DNA of 64,000 bases. It comes from Streptomyces lavendulae subsp. lavendulae. GTDB taxonomy: Bacteria; Actinomycetota; Actinomycetes; Streptomycetales; Streptomycetaceae. The stretch spans positions 3,844,001 through 3,908,000 of the forward strand of contig NZ_CP024985.1 of NCBI RefSeq assembly GCF_002803845.1. Direction: 5' to 3'. The notes below the pieces were generated by a model. That model had not been told where the DNA came from, ran no database searches, and worked only from the letters and a program-made list of their open reading frames with translations. This document shows, piece after piece, positions 8,222 through 15,833 of the stretch; position 1 is the first letter of the stretch; every line of letters begins with the position of its first letter. The position numbers were made by a program, and so were the translations under genes.

Positions 8222-10672
8222 TCAGGAGGACGTACGGGTGCCCGTGCCCTTCGCCGCGTCCAGGGCGTACACGCAGCGGTCCTTGCTGCACGCGTACACC
8301 ACGCCCGCCTCCGCCACCGGCGCACCGGTGATCTCGCCGCCCGTGGCCAGCTTCCAGCGGAGCTGGCCGCCCGCCGCGTCCAGGGTGTAGAGGCAGTGGT
8401 CGGCGGAGCCGAAGTGGACCCGGCCGTCCGCGACCGCCGGGGAGCCGGTGATCTCGCCGCCCGCCGCGAACCGCCACTTCGGGGTGCCGGTGACCGCGTC
8501 GAGCGTGTACAGGGCGCTGCCCGCGCCGAGGTGCACGTTGCCCGCCGCGACCAGCACCGGGTCCGCGGCCGGGCGCGGCTCGGTGGCGATGCGCCAGCGG
8601 TCCTTGCCGGTGGCGGCGTCCAGGGCGTAGACGGTGCCCAGGTAGTCGGCGAGGTAGACCCCGCCGCCCGTGACGGCGGGGCCGGGGGCGAAGGCCGGGG
8701 GCGCCAGGAAGACGGCCGGGGCCTCGAAGTGCCAGCGGACCCGGCCGGAGGCCCGGTCGACGGACAGGACGCGGGTGCCGGCGCTGACGTAGACGTTGCC
8801 GTCGGGGGCCGGGGTGACGCGGACGGGGACGTTGCCGCAGGAGGCCGCGTCGCCGACCGGGTAGGACCAGGCCTCCTGGCCGGAGCGGGCGTCGAGGGCG
8901 CGCAGCCGGGCGTCCTGCCAGACGTAGACGGTGCCGTCCTTCAGGACGGGGGCCGCCTCCGGGGTCTCGAAGTCGGACTGCGCGCCGGTCAGCTCCCACA
9001 GCTTCTGGCCGTTGGAGGCCTCCCAGCCCTGTACGCCGCCGCCGCGCGTGGCGGTGATGACGGTGCCCCGCTCGGCGCGCAGGGCGTACACCCAGGCGTC
9101 GGTGGACAGCCGCCACCGCTCGGAGCCGTCGGTGGCGTCGAGCGCGTAGAGGGACGGCCCGTCGGAGGCGTGGATGCGGCCGTCGGCCACGGCCATGGAC
9201 CAGGCGACGTCGCGCGTCTTGAACTGGCGGCGGCCGCTGCCGACGTCCAGGGCGTGCACCTCGAAGGAGGTGACGTAGAGCAGGTCACCCGCGACGGTGG
9301 GGGTGCCCCACACCTCGTTGGACATGCGGAAGCGCCACGGGCGCCAGCGGCCGCTGTCCGGGGACGGTCCGGGGGCCGGGACCGAGGCCGAGGAGACGGG
9401 CGCCTGCGCGGCGGCGGCCGGGGTACCGGCCGGCGGGCGGACCCAGCCGGTCGCGGAATCGGCGCCGGTGTGCCCGGCGGCGGAGGCGGCCGTGGCACGC
9501 GGGCCGGGCCCGATCGGAACCGGGGAACCGCCGACCAGGACGGGCGCGCCCGGCGCCGAGGAGGCGGCGACCGGGGCCATCGGCGGGCGGTCCGGGCGCG
9601 GCGGGAGCGCCTGCCCGGTGCGCGGGTCGACCCACGGGTCGGCGGCGCCGCGCGGCCGGCGGTGCGTGGCCCCCTCGGAAGCCGGCCCGGACTGCGGACC
9701 GGAAGCCGGCCCGGACCGCGGAGCCGACCGGGGCCCGGCCGGGGGCTGGGCCGGGACGACCGGCGCGGTGGCGGCCGTACGGTGGCCCGCGCGGCGGGCC
9801 TCGATCATCGCGACGGCCCGCTCCGGGAGCCACGCCGAGGCCGTGCCGCTCTCGTCGCCGCCCTCGAAGAGGTGCGGGGCCAGCTGCGCCTGGAGGTCGG
9901 CGGGGGTGGGACGCAAGGTGGCGTCCATCTGCATGCAGGAGTCGATGAGCGGCCGCAGCTCGTCGGGGAGGCCCTCCAGGTTGGGGCCCTCGCGCAGCAG
10001 CATGAACACCGTCTCGACGGGGTTGGCCCCGTGGTACGGCGGGTGCCCGGTCGCGGCGAAGACGAGGGTGGAGCCGAGGGAGAAGATGTCGCTGGCGCCC
10101 TTGACGCTGCGCGAGTCCTTCGCCTGCTCGGGCGACATGTAGGCGGGGGTGCCGACGGCCACGTTCGTCATGGTCAGGCGGGTGTTGGAGACCCCGCTCG
10201 CGATACCGAAGTCGATCACGCGCGGGCCGTCCTCGACGACGAGCACGTTGGAGGGCTTCAGGTCGCGGTGGCCCAGGCCCGCGCCGTGGATGGACTGGAG
10301 GGCCTCGGCGATGCCGGCCGCGAGCCACCGTACGGCCTGGGCGGGCATGGGCCCGCACTCGTTGACGATCTCCTCCAGGGAGGGCGCCGGGACGTACGCG
10401 GTGGCCAGCCACGGGACGGCGGCCCGCGGGTCGGCGTCCACGACGGCGGCCGTGTAGAAGCCGGAGACGGCGCGCGCCGCCTCCACCTCGCGGGTGAAGC
10501 GCACCCGGAACAGCTGGTCCTCGGCGAGCTCGGTGCGCACCGTCTTGATGGCCACCCTGCGGCCGGATGCCGACCGTGCGAGATAGACCAGCCCCATGCC
10601 GCCGGCGCCGAGCCGTCCCAGCACCTCGAAGGGGCCGATCCGTCTCGGGTCGTGCTGCGTCAGCTGCTCCAC
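8222..10672 (-). CDS. Ser/Thr protein kinase with C-terminal PQQ-like beta-propeller
   Basis: 816 residues. The kinase domain spans about 13-275: glycine loop GAGGMG 22-27, Lys43, catalytic HRDLKPSN with Asp137, DFG 154-156 and GTPAYMSPEQ. A long Pro/Ala/Gly linker (about 295-450) follows, then seven or so PQQ/WD-like blades (pattern YALDAxxGxxRW) to the end. No transmembrane segment is seen, so the propeller is probably cytoplasmic and senses or scaffolds rather than binding an extracellular ligand. GTG 10672 is 6 bases after a TGGAGG ribosome site; GTG 10675 and 10687 are alternatives. The target is unknown. Confidence 0.92.
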   Translation of the reverse strand: MEQLTQHDPRRIGPFEVLGRLGAGGMGLVYLARSASGRRVAIKTVRTELAEDQLFRVRFTREVEAARAVSGFYTAAVVDADPRAAVPWLATAYVPAPSLEEIVNECGPMPAQAVRWLAAGIAEALQSIHGAGLGHRDLKPSNVLVVEDGPRVIDFGIASGVSNTRLTMTNVAVGTPAYMSPEQAKDSRSVKGASDIFSLGSTLVFAATGHPPYHGANPVETVFMLLREGPNLEGLPDELRPLIDSCMQMDATLRPTPADLQAQLAPHLFEGGDESGTASAWLPERAVAMIEARRAGHRTAATAPVVPAQPPAGPRSAPRSGPASGPQSGPASEGATHRRPRGAADPWVDPRTGQALPPRPDRPPMAPVAASSAPGAPVLVGGSPVPIGPGPRATAASAAGHTGADSATGWVRPPAGTPAAAAQAPVSSASVPAPGPSPDSGRWRPWRFRMSNEVWGTPTVAGDLLYVTSFEVHALDVGSGRRQFKTRDVAWSMAVADGRIHASDGPSLYALDATDGSERWRLSTDAWVYALRAERGTVITATRGGGVQGWEASNGQKLWELTGAQSDFETPEAAPVLKDGTVYVWQDARLRALDARSGQEAWSYPVGDAASCGNVPVRVTPAPDGNVYVSAGTRVLSVDRASGRVRWHFEAPAVFLAPPAFAPGPAVTGGGVYLADYLGTVYALDAATGKDRWRIATEPRPAADPVLVAAGNVHLGAGSALYTLDAVTGTPKWRFAAGGEITGSPAVADGRVHFGSADHCLYTLDAAGGQLRWKLATGGEITGAPVAEAGVVYACSKDRCVYALDAAKGTGTRTSS

Positions 10673-10806
10673 CACTCGCCTCCACACCTCCCCGTACGGG
10701 TCCCCTGCCGGACCCGCTCCACCTCACCGCGGGCGTGGCCCGCGGTCGCGCATGCCCGATTCTGTCAGGCCCGCGCCCGGTCCGGCCCCGGCTCCCGCCC
10801 CCGCCT

Positions 10807-11607
10807 TCACGCGCCGGTCTTCACCCGGGGCTCCGAGAGCAGTCCGAACACGGCTCCCTGATTGTCGGCGACGACCGCGATCCGCCCGTACGGCGTGTCG
10901 AACGGGTCGGCCGTGACGCGTCCGCCGAGCCGCTGGACGGTGGCGACGGACTGGTCGCAGTCGGGGACGGCGAAGTAGGCGAGGAAGTGCGCCGGCATGA
11001 TCTCCGGGAACGCGTCGGTGATCAGGGTGCGGCCGAGGACGGCGGTGTCGGAGCCAGGGGCGGCGCCGGGCGGGGACCAGACGCGGTAGGCGATGCCGGT
11101 CTCGGGGTCGTCCTGGTCCTCGGGGACGTAGCCGAAGACCTTGGCGTAGAAGGCGTCGACGGCGTCCCGGGCCCGGGTGTAGACCTCGGACCAGCAGTAC
11201 GTGTACGGCTCCTGCTGGGCGTCGAAGCCGTGGTGGGTGCCGGGCTGCCAGAGGCCGAAGACGGCGCCGCCGGGGTCGGCGGCCATCGCGGCGGTGCCGT
11301 AGGGGCCCACGGGCTGGGGGTCCATGACCATCTGGCCGCCGGCGGCGCGGATGCGCTGGGCGCAGGCGTAGGCGTCGGTGGTGTACAGGTACACGCCCCA
11401 GACGGTGGGCATGCGGCCGTCGGGCTTGGGGGCGAGGGCGGCGACGTTGCGGCCGCGGCTGTAGGCCTGGGTGTAGTGGCCGTACGCGGGTCCCGCGCTG
11501 TCGGCGAAGGTCCACCCGAAGAGCTCACCGTAGAACCGCTTGCCCGCCTCGACGTCGGGGAGCGAGGCGTCGACCCAGCAGGGCGAGCCTTCCGCGAATG
11601 CGGCCAT
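10807..11607 (-). CDS. Two-domain VOC (glyoxalase/bleomycin-resistance fold) protein
   Basis: 266 residues with two tandem VOC modules (about 8-125 and 138-262), each with FYxxxFGW/FGY and a DPxGAVFGL or DNQGAVFGL end strand. Homologues bind metals or hydrophobic ligands; no clear enzyme assignment is possible. ATG 11607 chosen because it opens the first conserved strand and GAAGGGA precedes it. A large palindrome lies just upstream at 11642. A second, similar two-domain VOC gene lies at 26195. Confidence 0.87.
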   Translation of the reverse strand: MAAFAEGSPCWVDASLPDVEAGKRFYGELFGWTFADSAGPAYGHYTQAYSRGRNVAALAPKPDGRMPTVWGVYLYTTDAYACAQRIRAAGGQMVMDPQPVGPYGTAAMAADPGGAVFGLWQPGTHHGFDAQQEPYTYCWSEVYTRARDAVDAFYAKVFGYVPEDQDDPETGIAYRVWSPPGAAPGSDTAVLGRTLITDAFPEIMPAHFLAYFAVPDCDQSVATVQRLGGRVTADPFDTPYGRIAVVADNQGAVFGLLSEPRVKTGA

Positions 11608-11641
11608 GGGGCGGATTCCCTTCCGTTGCCGGGATCGTACT

Positions 11642-11677
11642 GTTTTCGTGCGTATCAGACATGATCCGCACGAAAAC
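11642..11677. promoter_or_regulatory. 36-bp near-perfect palindrome upstream of the VOC gene
   Basis: Arms GTTTTCGTGCG (11642-11652) and CGCACGAAAAC (11667-11677) match exactly over 11 bp. The pairing continues inward across one mismatch through ATCA/TGAT. It is AT-rich compared with its surroundings and lies 35 bp before the VOC start, so an operator for a dimeric repressor is likely. The rest of the 11608-11923 gap holds no gene; TGTTGATAAGACT at 11690-11702 may be promoter DNA. Confidence 0.65.
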
Positions 11678-11911
11678 TTGTCCACAGCCTGTTGATAAGA
11701 CTATTCGGGGGATACGCCACGATACGTGTGGACCCGTACGGCCCGCACGCCCGGGTCGGGCCGCCCGCACGCCCGGCCCCGACCGCGGCCGGGGCCGGCC
11801 CGCCCCGGCCGGAATTCGCCGTCCGGCGCTCCGCGCGGGCGCTTCCCACCAGGTCGGCGGGTGCGTAACCCCATTTGCAGGCGGCCGAATAGCGCGCCGA
11901 TCCCCCCTCGG

Positions 11912-11930
11912 TAAGCTGACGGCATGACAG
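11912..11930 (+). promoter_or_regulatory. Leaderless -10 and imperfect regulon-like palindrome at the TetR start
   Basis: TAAGCT (11912-11917) lies six bases before the ATG at 11924, the geometry of a leaderless Streptomyces promoter. CTGAC-GGCAT-GACAG (11916-11930) differs by one base from the CTGAC-N5-GTCAG regulon operator and overlaps the -10 and start codon. It could be an autoregulatory site, but a single imperfect match is weak evidence. Confidence 0.4.
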
Positions 11931-12571
11931 GACAAGTACGCACCGTCGACGGGCGTGTCGCCGGCCGGCGCGGCCAGGCGACGCGGCAGAAGCTGCTCGA
12001 CTGCCTCAGTGAGATGCTCAGCTCCTCGCCGTACCGTGACGTCAAAGTGATCGACGTCGCCCGCAAGGCCGGCACCTCCCCCGCGACCTTCTACCAGTAC
12101 TTCCCGGACGTCGAAGGCGCCGTCCTGGAGATCGCCGAGGAAATGGCCACGGAGGGCGCGCAGTTGACCGCGCTCGTCGAGGGCCGCAACTGGGTCGGCA
12201 AGGCCGGCTGGGCGACCGCCGAGGAACTCGTCGAGGGATTCCTGGAGTTCTGGCGGCGCAACGACGCCATCCTGCGGGTGGTCGACCTGGGCGCGGCCGA
12301 GGGCGACAAGCGGTTCTACAAGATCCGCATGAAGATCCTGAACTCCGTCACCAACTCCCTCACGGAGTCGATGAAGGAACTCCAGGCCAAGGGCAAGGTC
12401 GACAAGGACCTCAGCCCGGCGGCCATGGCGGGATCACTGGTCGCGATGCTGGCCGCGGTCGCCTCGCACCAGAAGGGTTTCCAGACCTGGGGCGTCAAGC
12501 AGGCCGAACTCAAGCCCAACCTGGCACTGCTCGTGCACCTGGGCATCACCGGGAAGAAGCCCACCAAGTGA
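11924..12571 (+). CDS. TetR-family transcriptional regulator
   Basis: 215 residues. The helix-turn-helix VIDVARKAGTSPATFYQYFPD at about 45-65 is typical TetR; the rest is an all-helical ligand and dimer domain, with a Lys-rich C-terminus. It lies beside the 12.7-33 kb catabolic region and is the only TetR gene in the window, making it a candidate reader of the CTGAC-N5-GTCAG sites. It is not a recognisable KstR or KstR2 from its sequence. Probably leaderless. Convergent with the nitroreductase gene across a hairpin. Confidence 0.93.
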   Translation: MTGQVRTVDGRVAGRRGQATRQKLLDCLSEMLSSSPYRDVKVIDVARKAGTSPATFYQYFPDVEGAVLEIAEEMATEGAQLTALVEGRNWVGKAGWATAEELVEGFLEFWRRNDAILRVVDLGAAEGDKRFYKIRMKILNSVTNSLTESMKELQAKGKVDKDLSPAAMAGSLVAMLAAVASHQKGFQTWGVKQAELKPNLALLVHLGITGKKPTK

Positions 12572-12572
12572 C

Positions 12573-12597
12573 GGCGGACCCTCACCGAGGGTCCGCC
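12573..12597. terminator. Hairpin terminator between TetR and nitroreductase genes
   Basis: GGCGGACCCTC and its exact complement around a 3-nt ACC loop, immediately after the TetR stop codon, in the gap between convergent genes. Probably works in both directions. Confidence 0.75.
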
Positions 12598-12700
12598 GGC
12601 CTTGCCCGCCCGTCCGCCACTTCCGCCACGTCCGCGATCAGCGCCGCCCGCGCCGCTGTCGCCGTCAGCTCCGTCAGCGCCGCCAGCGCCGTCAGCGCCG

Positions 12701-13174
12701 TCAGCGCCGCTCCAGACGGAACAGCCTGATCTCGCGCTCGATGCGCGCCTGGTACGTCGCATACGGCGGCCAGAACCTCAGCACCGCCTGCCACGCCGCC
12801 GCGCGCTCGGCCCCCTCCAGCAGCCGCGCCCGTACGGCGATGTCCCGCCCCTGCCAGTTCACGTCCGCGTCCGGATGCTTGAGCAGGTTCCCGGTCCAGG
12901 CCGGGTGGCCGGGGCGGCCGAAGTTGGAGCCGATCAGCAGCCAGCTCACGCCTCCGTCCTCCGGCATGCACGCGAGCGGTGTGGTCCGCGGTTCACCCGT
13001 CTTCGCACCCTTCGCGGTGAGGATCACCCCGGGCAGCATCCGGGCGCTGAGCAGGACCTTTCCACGGGTCAGGCGGTGCACCGCCTTGTCCATGGCGGGG
13101 ATGAAGTGGGGTGCGATCCTCGCGAACAGGAGGGTGGAGGAGACCTTCTGGATCAACTTGACGCCGGGAGCCAT
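12701..13174 (-). CDS. F420-dependent nitroreductase (Ddn/FDR) family protein
   Basis: 157 residues of split beta-barrel fold. TAKGAKTGEPRTTPL and SWLLIGSNFGRPGHPAW, then WTGNLLKHPDADVNWQG, are the Ddn family hallmarks that bind deazaflavin F420. Family members reduce quinones and enones, so it may reduce an unsaturated intermediate. ATG 13174 shares its A with the stop codon of the acyl-CoA dehydrogenase upstream (TGATG), so the two are translationally coupled. Substrate inferred only. Confidence 0.92.
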   Translation of the reverse strand: MAPGVKLIQKVSSTLLFARIAPHFIPAMDKAVHRLTRGKVLLSARMLPGVILTAKGAKTGEPRTTPLACMPEDGGVSWLLIGSNFGRPGHPAWTGNLLKHPDADVNWQGRDIAVRARLLEGAERAAAWQAVLRFWPPYATYQARIEREIRLFRLERR

Positions 13175-14418
13175 CAGACGGCCGCCTTCTCGTTGCCGGT
13201 CGTGCCGGAGGTCGGGGTGAAGAGCCCGGACCGCTGCGCGGCGTGGGCGCGGAGCCGGTGGACGGGGCCGAAGAGCAGGTCGTCGGCCGCCGCCCGCTTG
13301 AAGTACAGGTGGGCGTCGTGCTCCCAGGTGAACCCGATGCCGCCGTGCAACTGGACCGCCTCGCCCGCCGTGGCCCGCAGGGCCTCCAGGGCCTGGGCCA
13401 GGGCCAGTGCGCCCTGGTCCGGGTCCCAGGCGGCGTAGTAGGCGGCGGAACGCGCCGCCTGGATCTGTACGTAGAGGTCGGCGAGGCGGTGCTTGACCGC
13501 CTGGAAGGAGCCGATGGCCCGGCCGAACTGCTCGCGCCGGCAGACGTGCTCGACCGTACGGGCCAGCGCCCGGTCCGCCGCACCGACCGCCTCGGCGGCC
13601 AGGACGGCGGCGGCGGTGCGCCCGGTCGCGGCGAGGGCGGGCAGCGGATCGGCGCCTTCCGCGCCGAGCGGTTCCGCGGGTACGTCGCGCAGTTGGACCC
13701 GGCCCTGGGGGCGGGTCTCGTCGAGGGTGGGCTGCCGGGTGCGTACGAGACCGGGCGCATCCGCCCGCACCAGGAACAGCAGGGTCCGGCTGCGGGCGAA
13801 GCCTCCGGCGTGCGCGGCGACGAGGAGCAGGTCGGCGCTGTGGCCGTCGAGCACCTGCGCGACCTCTCCGTAGAGCCGCCAGGCGGGAGCCCCTGCGGGG
13901 TCGCCGCCGACGGGTTCGCTCCCGGCCGAACCGCTCCCGGCGGCGCGGGCCTGGACCCCGCCCGCGCGGCCCCCGCCCGCCCAGTCGCCGGGGGCGTTCT
14001 CGCCGGTCAGGCCGAGGGCGGTGGCCAGGGCGGGGCCCGGGACCGCGAGCGCCGCCGTCCACTCCCCCGCGGCGAGCGGGGGCAGCAGTGCGGCGCGCTG
14101 GGCGGCGGTGCCGAGGGCCGCGATCAGCGGAACGGCGAGCGCGGCGGTGGCGAGCAGGGGGGAGGGCAGCAGGGCGCGGCCGGTCTCCTCGCAGGCCAGG
14201 GCCAGGTCGGCGGGGGTGCAGCCGACGCCGCCGTACTCCTCGGCGACGGCGACGCCCGGCAGGCCGAGCTCCCGGGCGAGCCGCTGCCACAGCTCCCGGT
14301 CGTGCCCGGTGTCGGTCCGGGCGGCGGCCTTGACCTCGTCGGGGCCGCAGCGTTTGCCCAGGATCTCGCGCAGGGTGCGGCGCATCTCGTCCTGCTCCGC
14401 GGTGAAGGCGGCGTCCAT
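13174..14418 (-). CDS. Acyl-CoA dehydrogenase family protein
   Basis: 414 residues. N-terminal helices at 5-125, the mid beta domain, and C-terminal helices with CRREQFGRAIGSFQAVKHRLAD and QLHGGIGFTWEHDAHLYFKRA, as in FadE proteins that form hetero-oligomers. An insertion rich in Gly/Ala/Ser (about 142-175) interrupts the beta domain and is unusual. AGGAG is placed 8 bases before ATG 14418. First gene of a two-gene operon with the nitroreductase; an operator lies 50 bp upstream. No partner dehydrogenase is adjacent. Confidence 0.92.
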   Translation of the reverse strand: MDAAFTAEQDEMRRTLREILGKRCGPDEVKAAARTDTGHDRELWQRLARELGLPGVAVAEEYGGVGCTPADLALACEETGRALLPSPLLATAALAVPLIAALGTAAQRAALLPPLAAGEWTAALAVPGPALATALGLTGENAPGDWAGGGRAGGVQARAAGSGSAGSEPVGGDPAGAPAWRLYGEVAQVLDGHSADLLLVAAHAGGFARSRTLLFLVRADAPGLVRTRQPTLDETRPQGRVQLRDVPAEPLGAEGADPLPALAATGRTAAAVLAAEAVGAADRALARTVEHVCRREQFGRAIGSFQAVKHRLADLYVQIQAARSAAYYAAWDPDQGALALAQALEALRATAGEAVQLHGGIGFTWEHDAHLYFKRAAADDLLFGPVHRLRAHAAQRSGLFTPTSGTTGNEKAAV

Positions 14419-14467
14419 CGTCGGGCTCCTCCCGGGGGCACCTCCCGGCGGTGGCCGGGAGGCGAAT

Positions 14468-14482
14468 CTGACGGGGCGTCAT
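14468..14482. promoter_or_regulatory. Regulon operator (one mismatch), CTGAC-GGGGC-GTCAT
   Basis: Lies 50 bp upstream of the acyl-CoA dehydrogenase start. The left half is exact and the right half differs at the last base. The spacer ends in C like all other copies. Confidence 0.6.
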
Positions 14483-14536
14483 GTTAGGCCGCCGGAACCC
14501 AGATGCACAGGGGTCGGGCGGCACGCGGTCTAGCAT

Positions 14537-14560
14537 CTGACGTACCGTCAGATGTACCGT
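14537..14560 (+). promoter_or_regulatory. Regulon operator CTGAC-GTACC-GTCAG with adjoining -10 box
   Basis: The exact operator (14537-14551) is followed three bases later by TACCGT (14555-14560), a good -10 hexamer placed six bases before ATG 14567. A repressor bound here would cover the core promoter. This arrangement also suggests a leaderless transcript. Confidence 0.75.
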
Positions 14561-14566
14561 CCCCCC

Positions 14567-15787
14567 ATGCCTGGACCCACACCCGGACCCGCCTCCGGCC
14601 CCCTGTCCCACGCACCCGAACCCCGCCCCCGCCGCCGGGTCGCGGTGGCGGGCGTCGCGCTCTCGGAATGCGGCCGGGTCGACGGCCCGACCCCCTACGC
14701 CCTGCACGCACAGGCGGCCCGGCGGGCCCTGGCCGACTCCGGCCTGGACCGCTCCGTCATCGACGGCTTCGCCTCGGCCGGCCTGGGCACCCTCGCACCC
14801 GTCGAGGTGGCCGAGTACCTGGGCCTGCGCCCCACCTGGGTGGACTCCACCTCGGTCGGCGGCTCGACCTGGGAGGTCATGGCCGCCCACGCGGCCGACG
14901 CCATCGCGGCGGGGCACGCCAACGCCGTACTGCTGGTCTACGGATCCACCGCCCGCGCCGACATCAAGGCCCGCCGCCGCACCTCGAACCTCTCCTTCGG
15001 CGCCCGGGGGCCCCTCCAGTTCGAGGTCCCTTACGGCCACACGCTGATCTCCAAGTACGCGATGGCCGCGCGCCGCCACATGCACGAGTACGGGACGACG
15101 CTGGAGCAGCTCGCCTCGGTGGCCGTCCAGGCCCGCGCGAACGCGGCCACCAACCCGGACGCGATGTTCCGCGCGCCGCTGACCGTGGACGAGGTCCTCT
15201 CCTCGGAGATGATCGCCGACCCCTTCACCAAGCTGCACTGCTGCATCCGCTCGGACGGCGGCTGCGCGGTCCTCCTGGTGGCCCAGGACCTGGTGCCCGA
15301 CACGGCGAAGACCCCGGTGTGGGTGCTGGGCACGGGCACCTCCGTCTCGCACACCACGATGTCGGAGTGGGCGGACTTCACCGTCTCCCCGGCCGCCGTC
15401 TCGGGCCGGCTGGCCTTCGAACGCGCCGGCCTGACCCCGGCGGACGTGGACCTGGCGGAGATCTACGACGCCTTCACGTACATGACCCTGGTGACCCTGG
15501 AGGACCTCGGCTTCTGCGCGAAGGGTGAGGGCGGGGCCTACGTGGAGAAGGGCCGCCTGCTGCGGGAGGGCGAGCTCCCCGTCAACACGGACGGGGGCGG
15601 CCTGTCGGCCTGCCACCCGGGGATGCGCGGCCTGTTCCTGCTGGTCGAGGCCGTACGCCAACTCCGCGGCGAAGCGGGCCCGGGCCAGGTCACCAAACGG
15701 GACGGCCACCTCCCCGAGGTGGCCCTGGCCTCGGGCACGGGAGGCTGGTTCTGCTCCTCGGGAACGGTGATCCTGGGGCGGGGGTAG
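14567..15787 (+). CDS. Thiolase-superfamily Ltp-like protein lacking the nucleophilic cysteine
   Basis: 406 residues with a thiolase fold from VAVAGVALSECG onward. The position of the thiolase nucleophile reads GGSTWEVMAAHA, with no cysteine, and the C-terminal part has YDAFTYMT, GFCAKGEGG and NTDGGGLSACHPG. Cys-less Ltp proteins of this type act as aldolase partners of DUF35 proteins rather than as thiolases. The only unpaired DUF35 gene here is at 19466, in the same putative regulon. ATG 14567 fits a leaderless promoter; ATG 14552 inside the operator edge is the alternative. The giant palindrome begins 46 bp after the stop. Confidence 0.87.
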   Translation: MPGPTPGPASGPLSHAPEPRPRRRVAVAGVALSECGRVDGPTPYALHAQAARRALADSGLDRSVIDGFASAGLGTLAPVEVAEYLGLRPTWVDSTSVGGSTWEVMAAHAADAIAAGHANAVLLVYGSTARADIKARRRTSNLSFGARGPLQFEVPYGHTLISKYAMAARRHMHEYGTTLEQLASVAVQARANAATNPDAMFRAPLTVDEVLSSEMIADPFTKLHCCIRSDGGCAVLLVAQDLVPDTAKTPVWVLGTGTSVSHTTMSEWADFTVSPAAVSGRLAFERAGLTPADVDLAEIYDAFTYMTLVTLEDLGFCAKGEGGAYVEKGRLLREGELPVNTDGGGLSACHPGMRGLFLLVEAVRQLRGEAGPGQVTKRDGHLPEVALASGTGGWFCSSGTVILGRG

Positions 15788-15833
15788 GGGCGGGCGGGGC
15801 GGGGGCGGGGTCGGGGGGCGGCGGCGCACCCTT

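Noticed and set aside
7541..10861. A 1,106-codon open frame on the plus strand opposite the kinase gene
   Set aside because: Shadow of a very GC-rich gene; low-complexity Gly/Ala/Val/Asp composition, no domain, and the opposite strand has a clear kinase.
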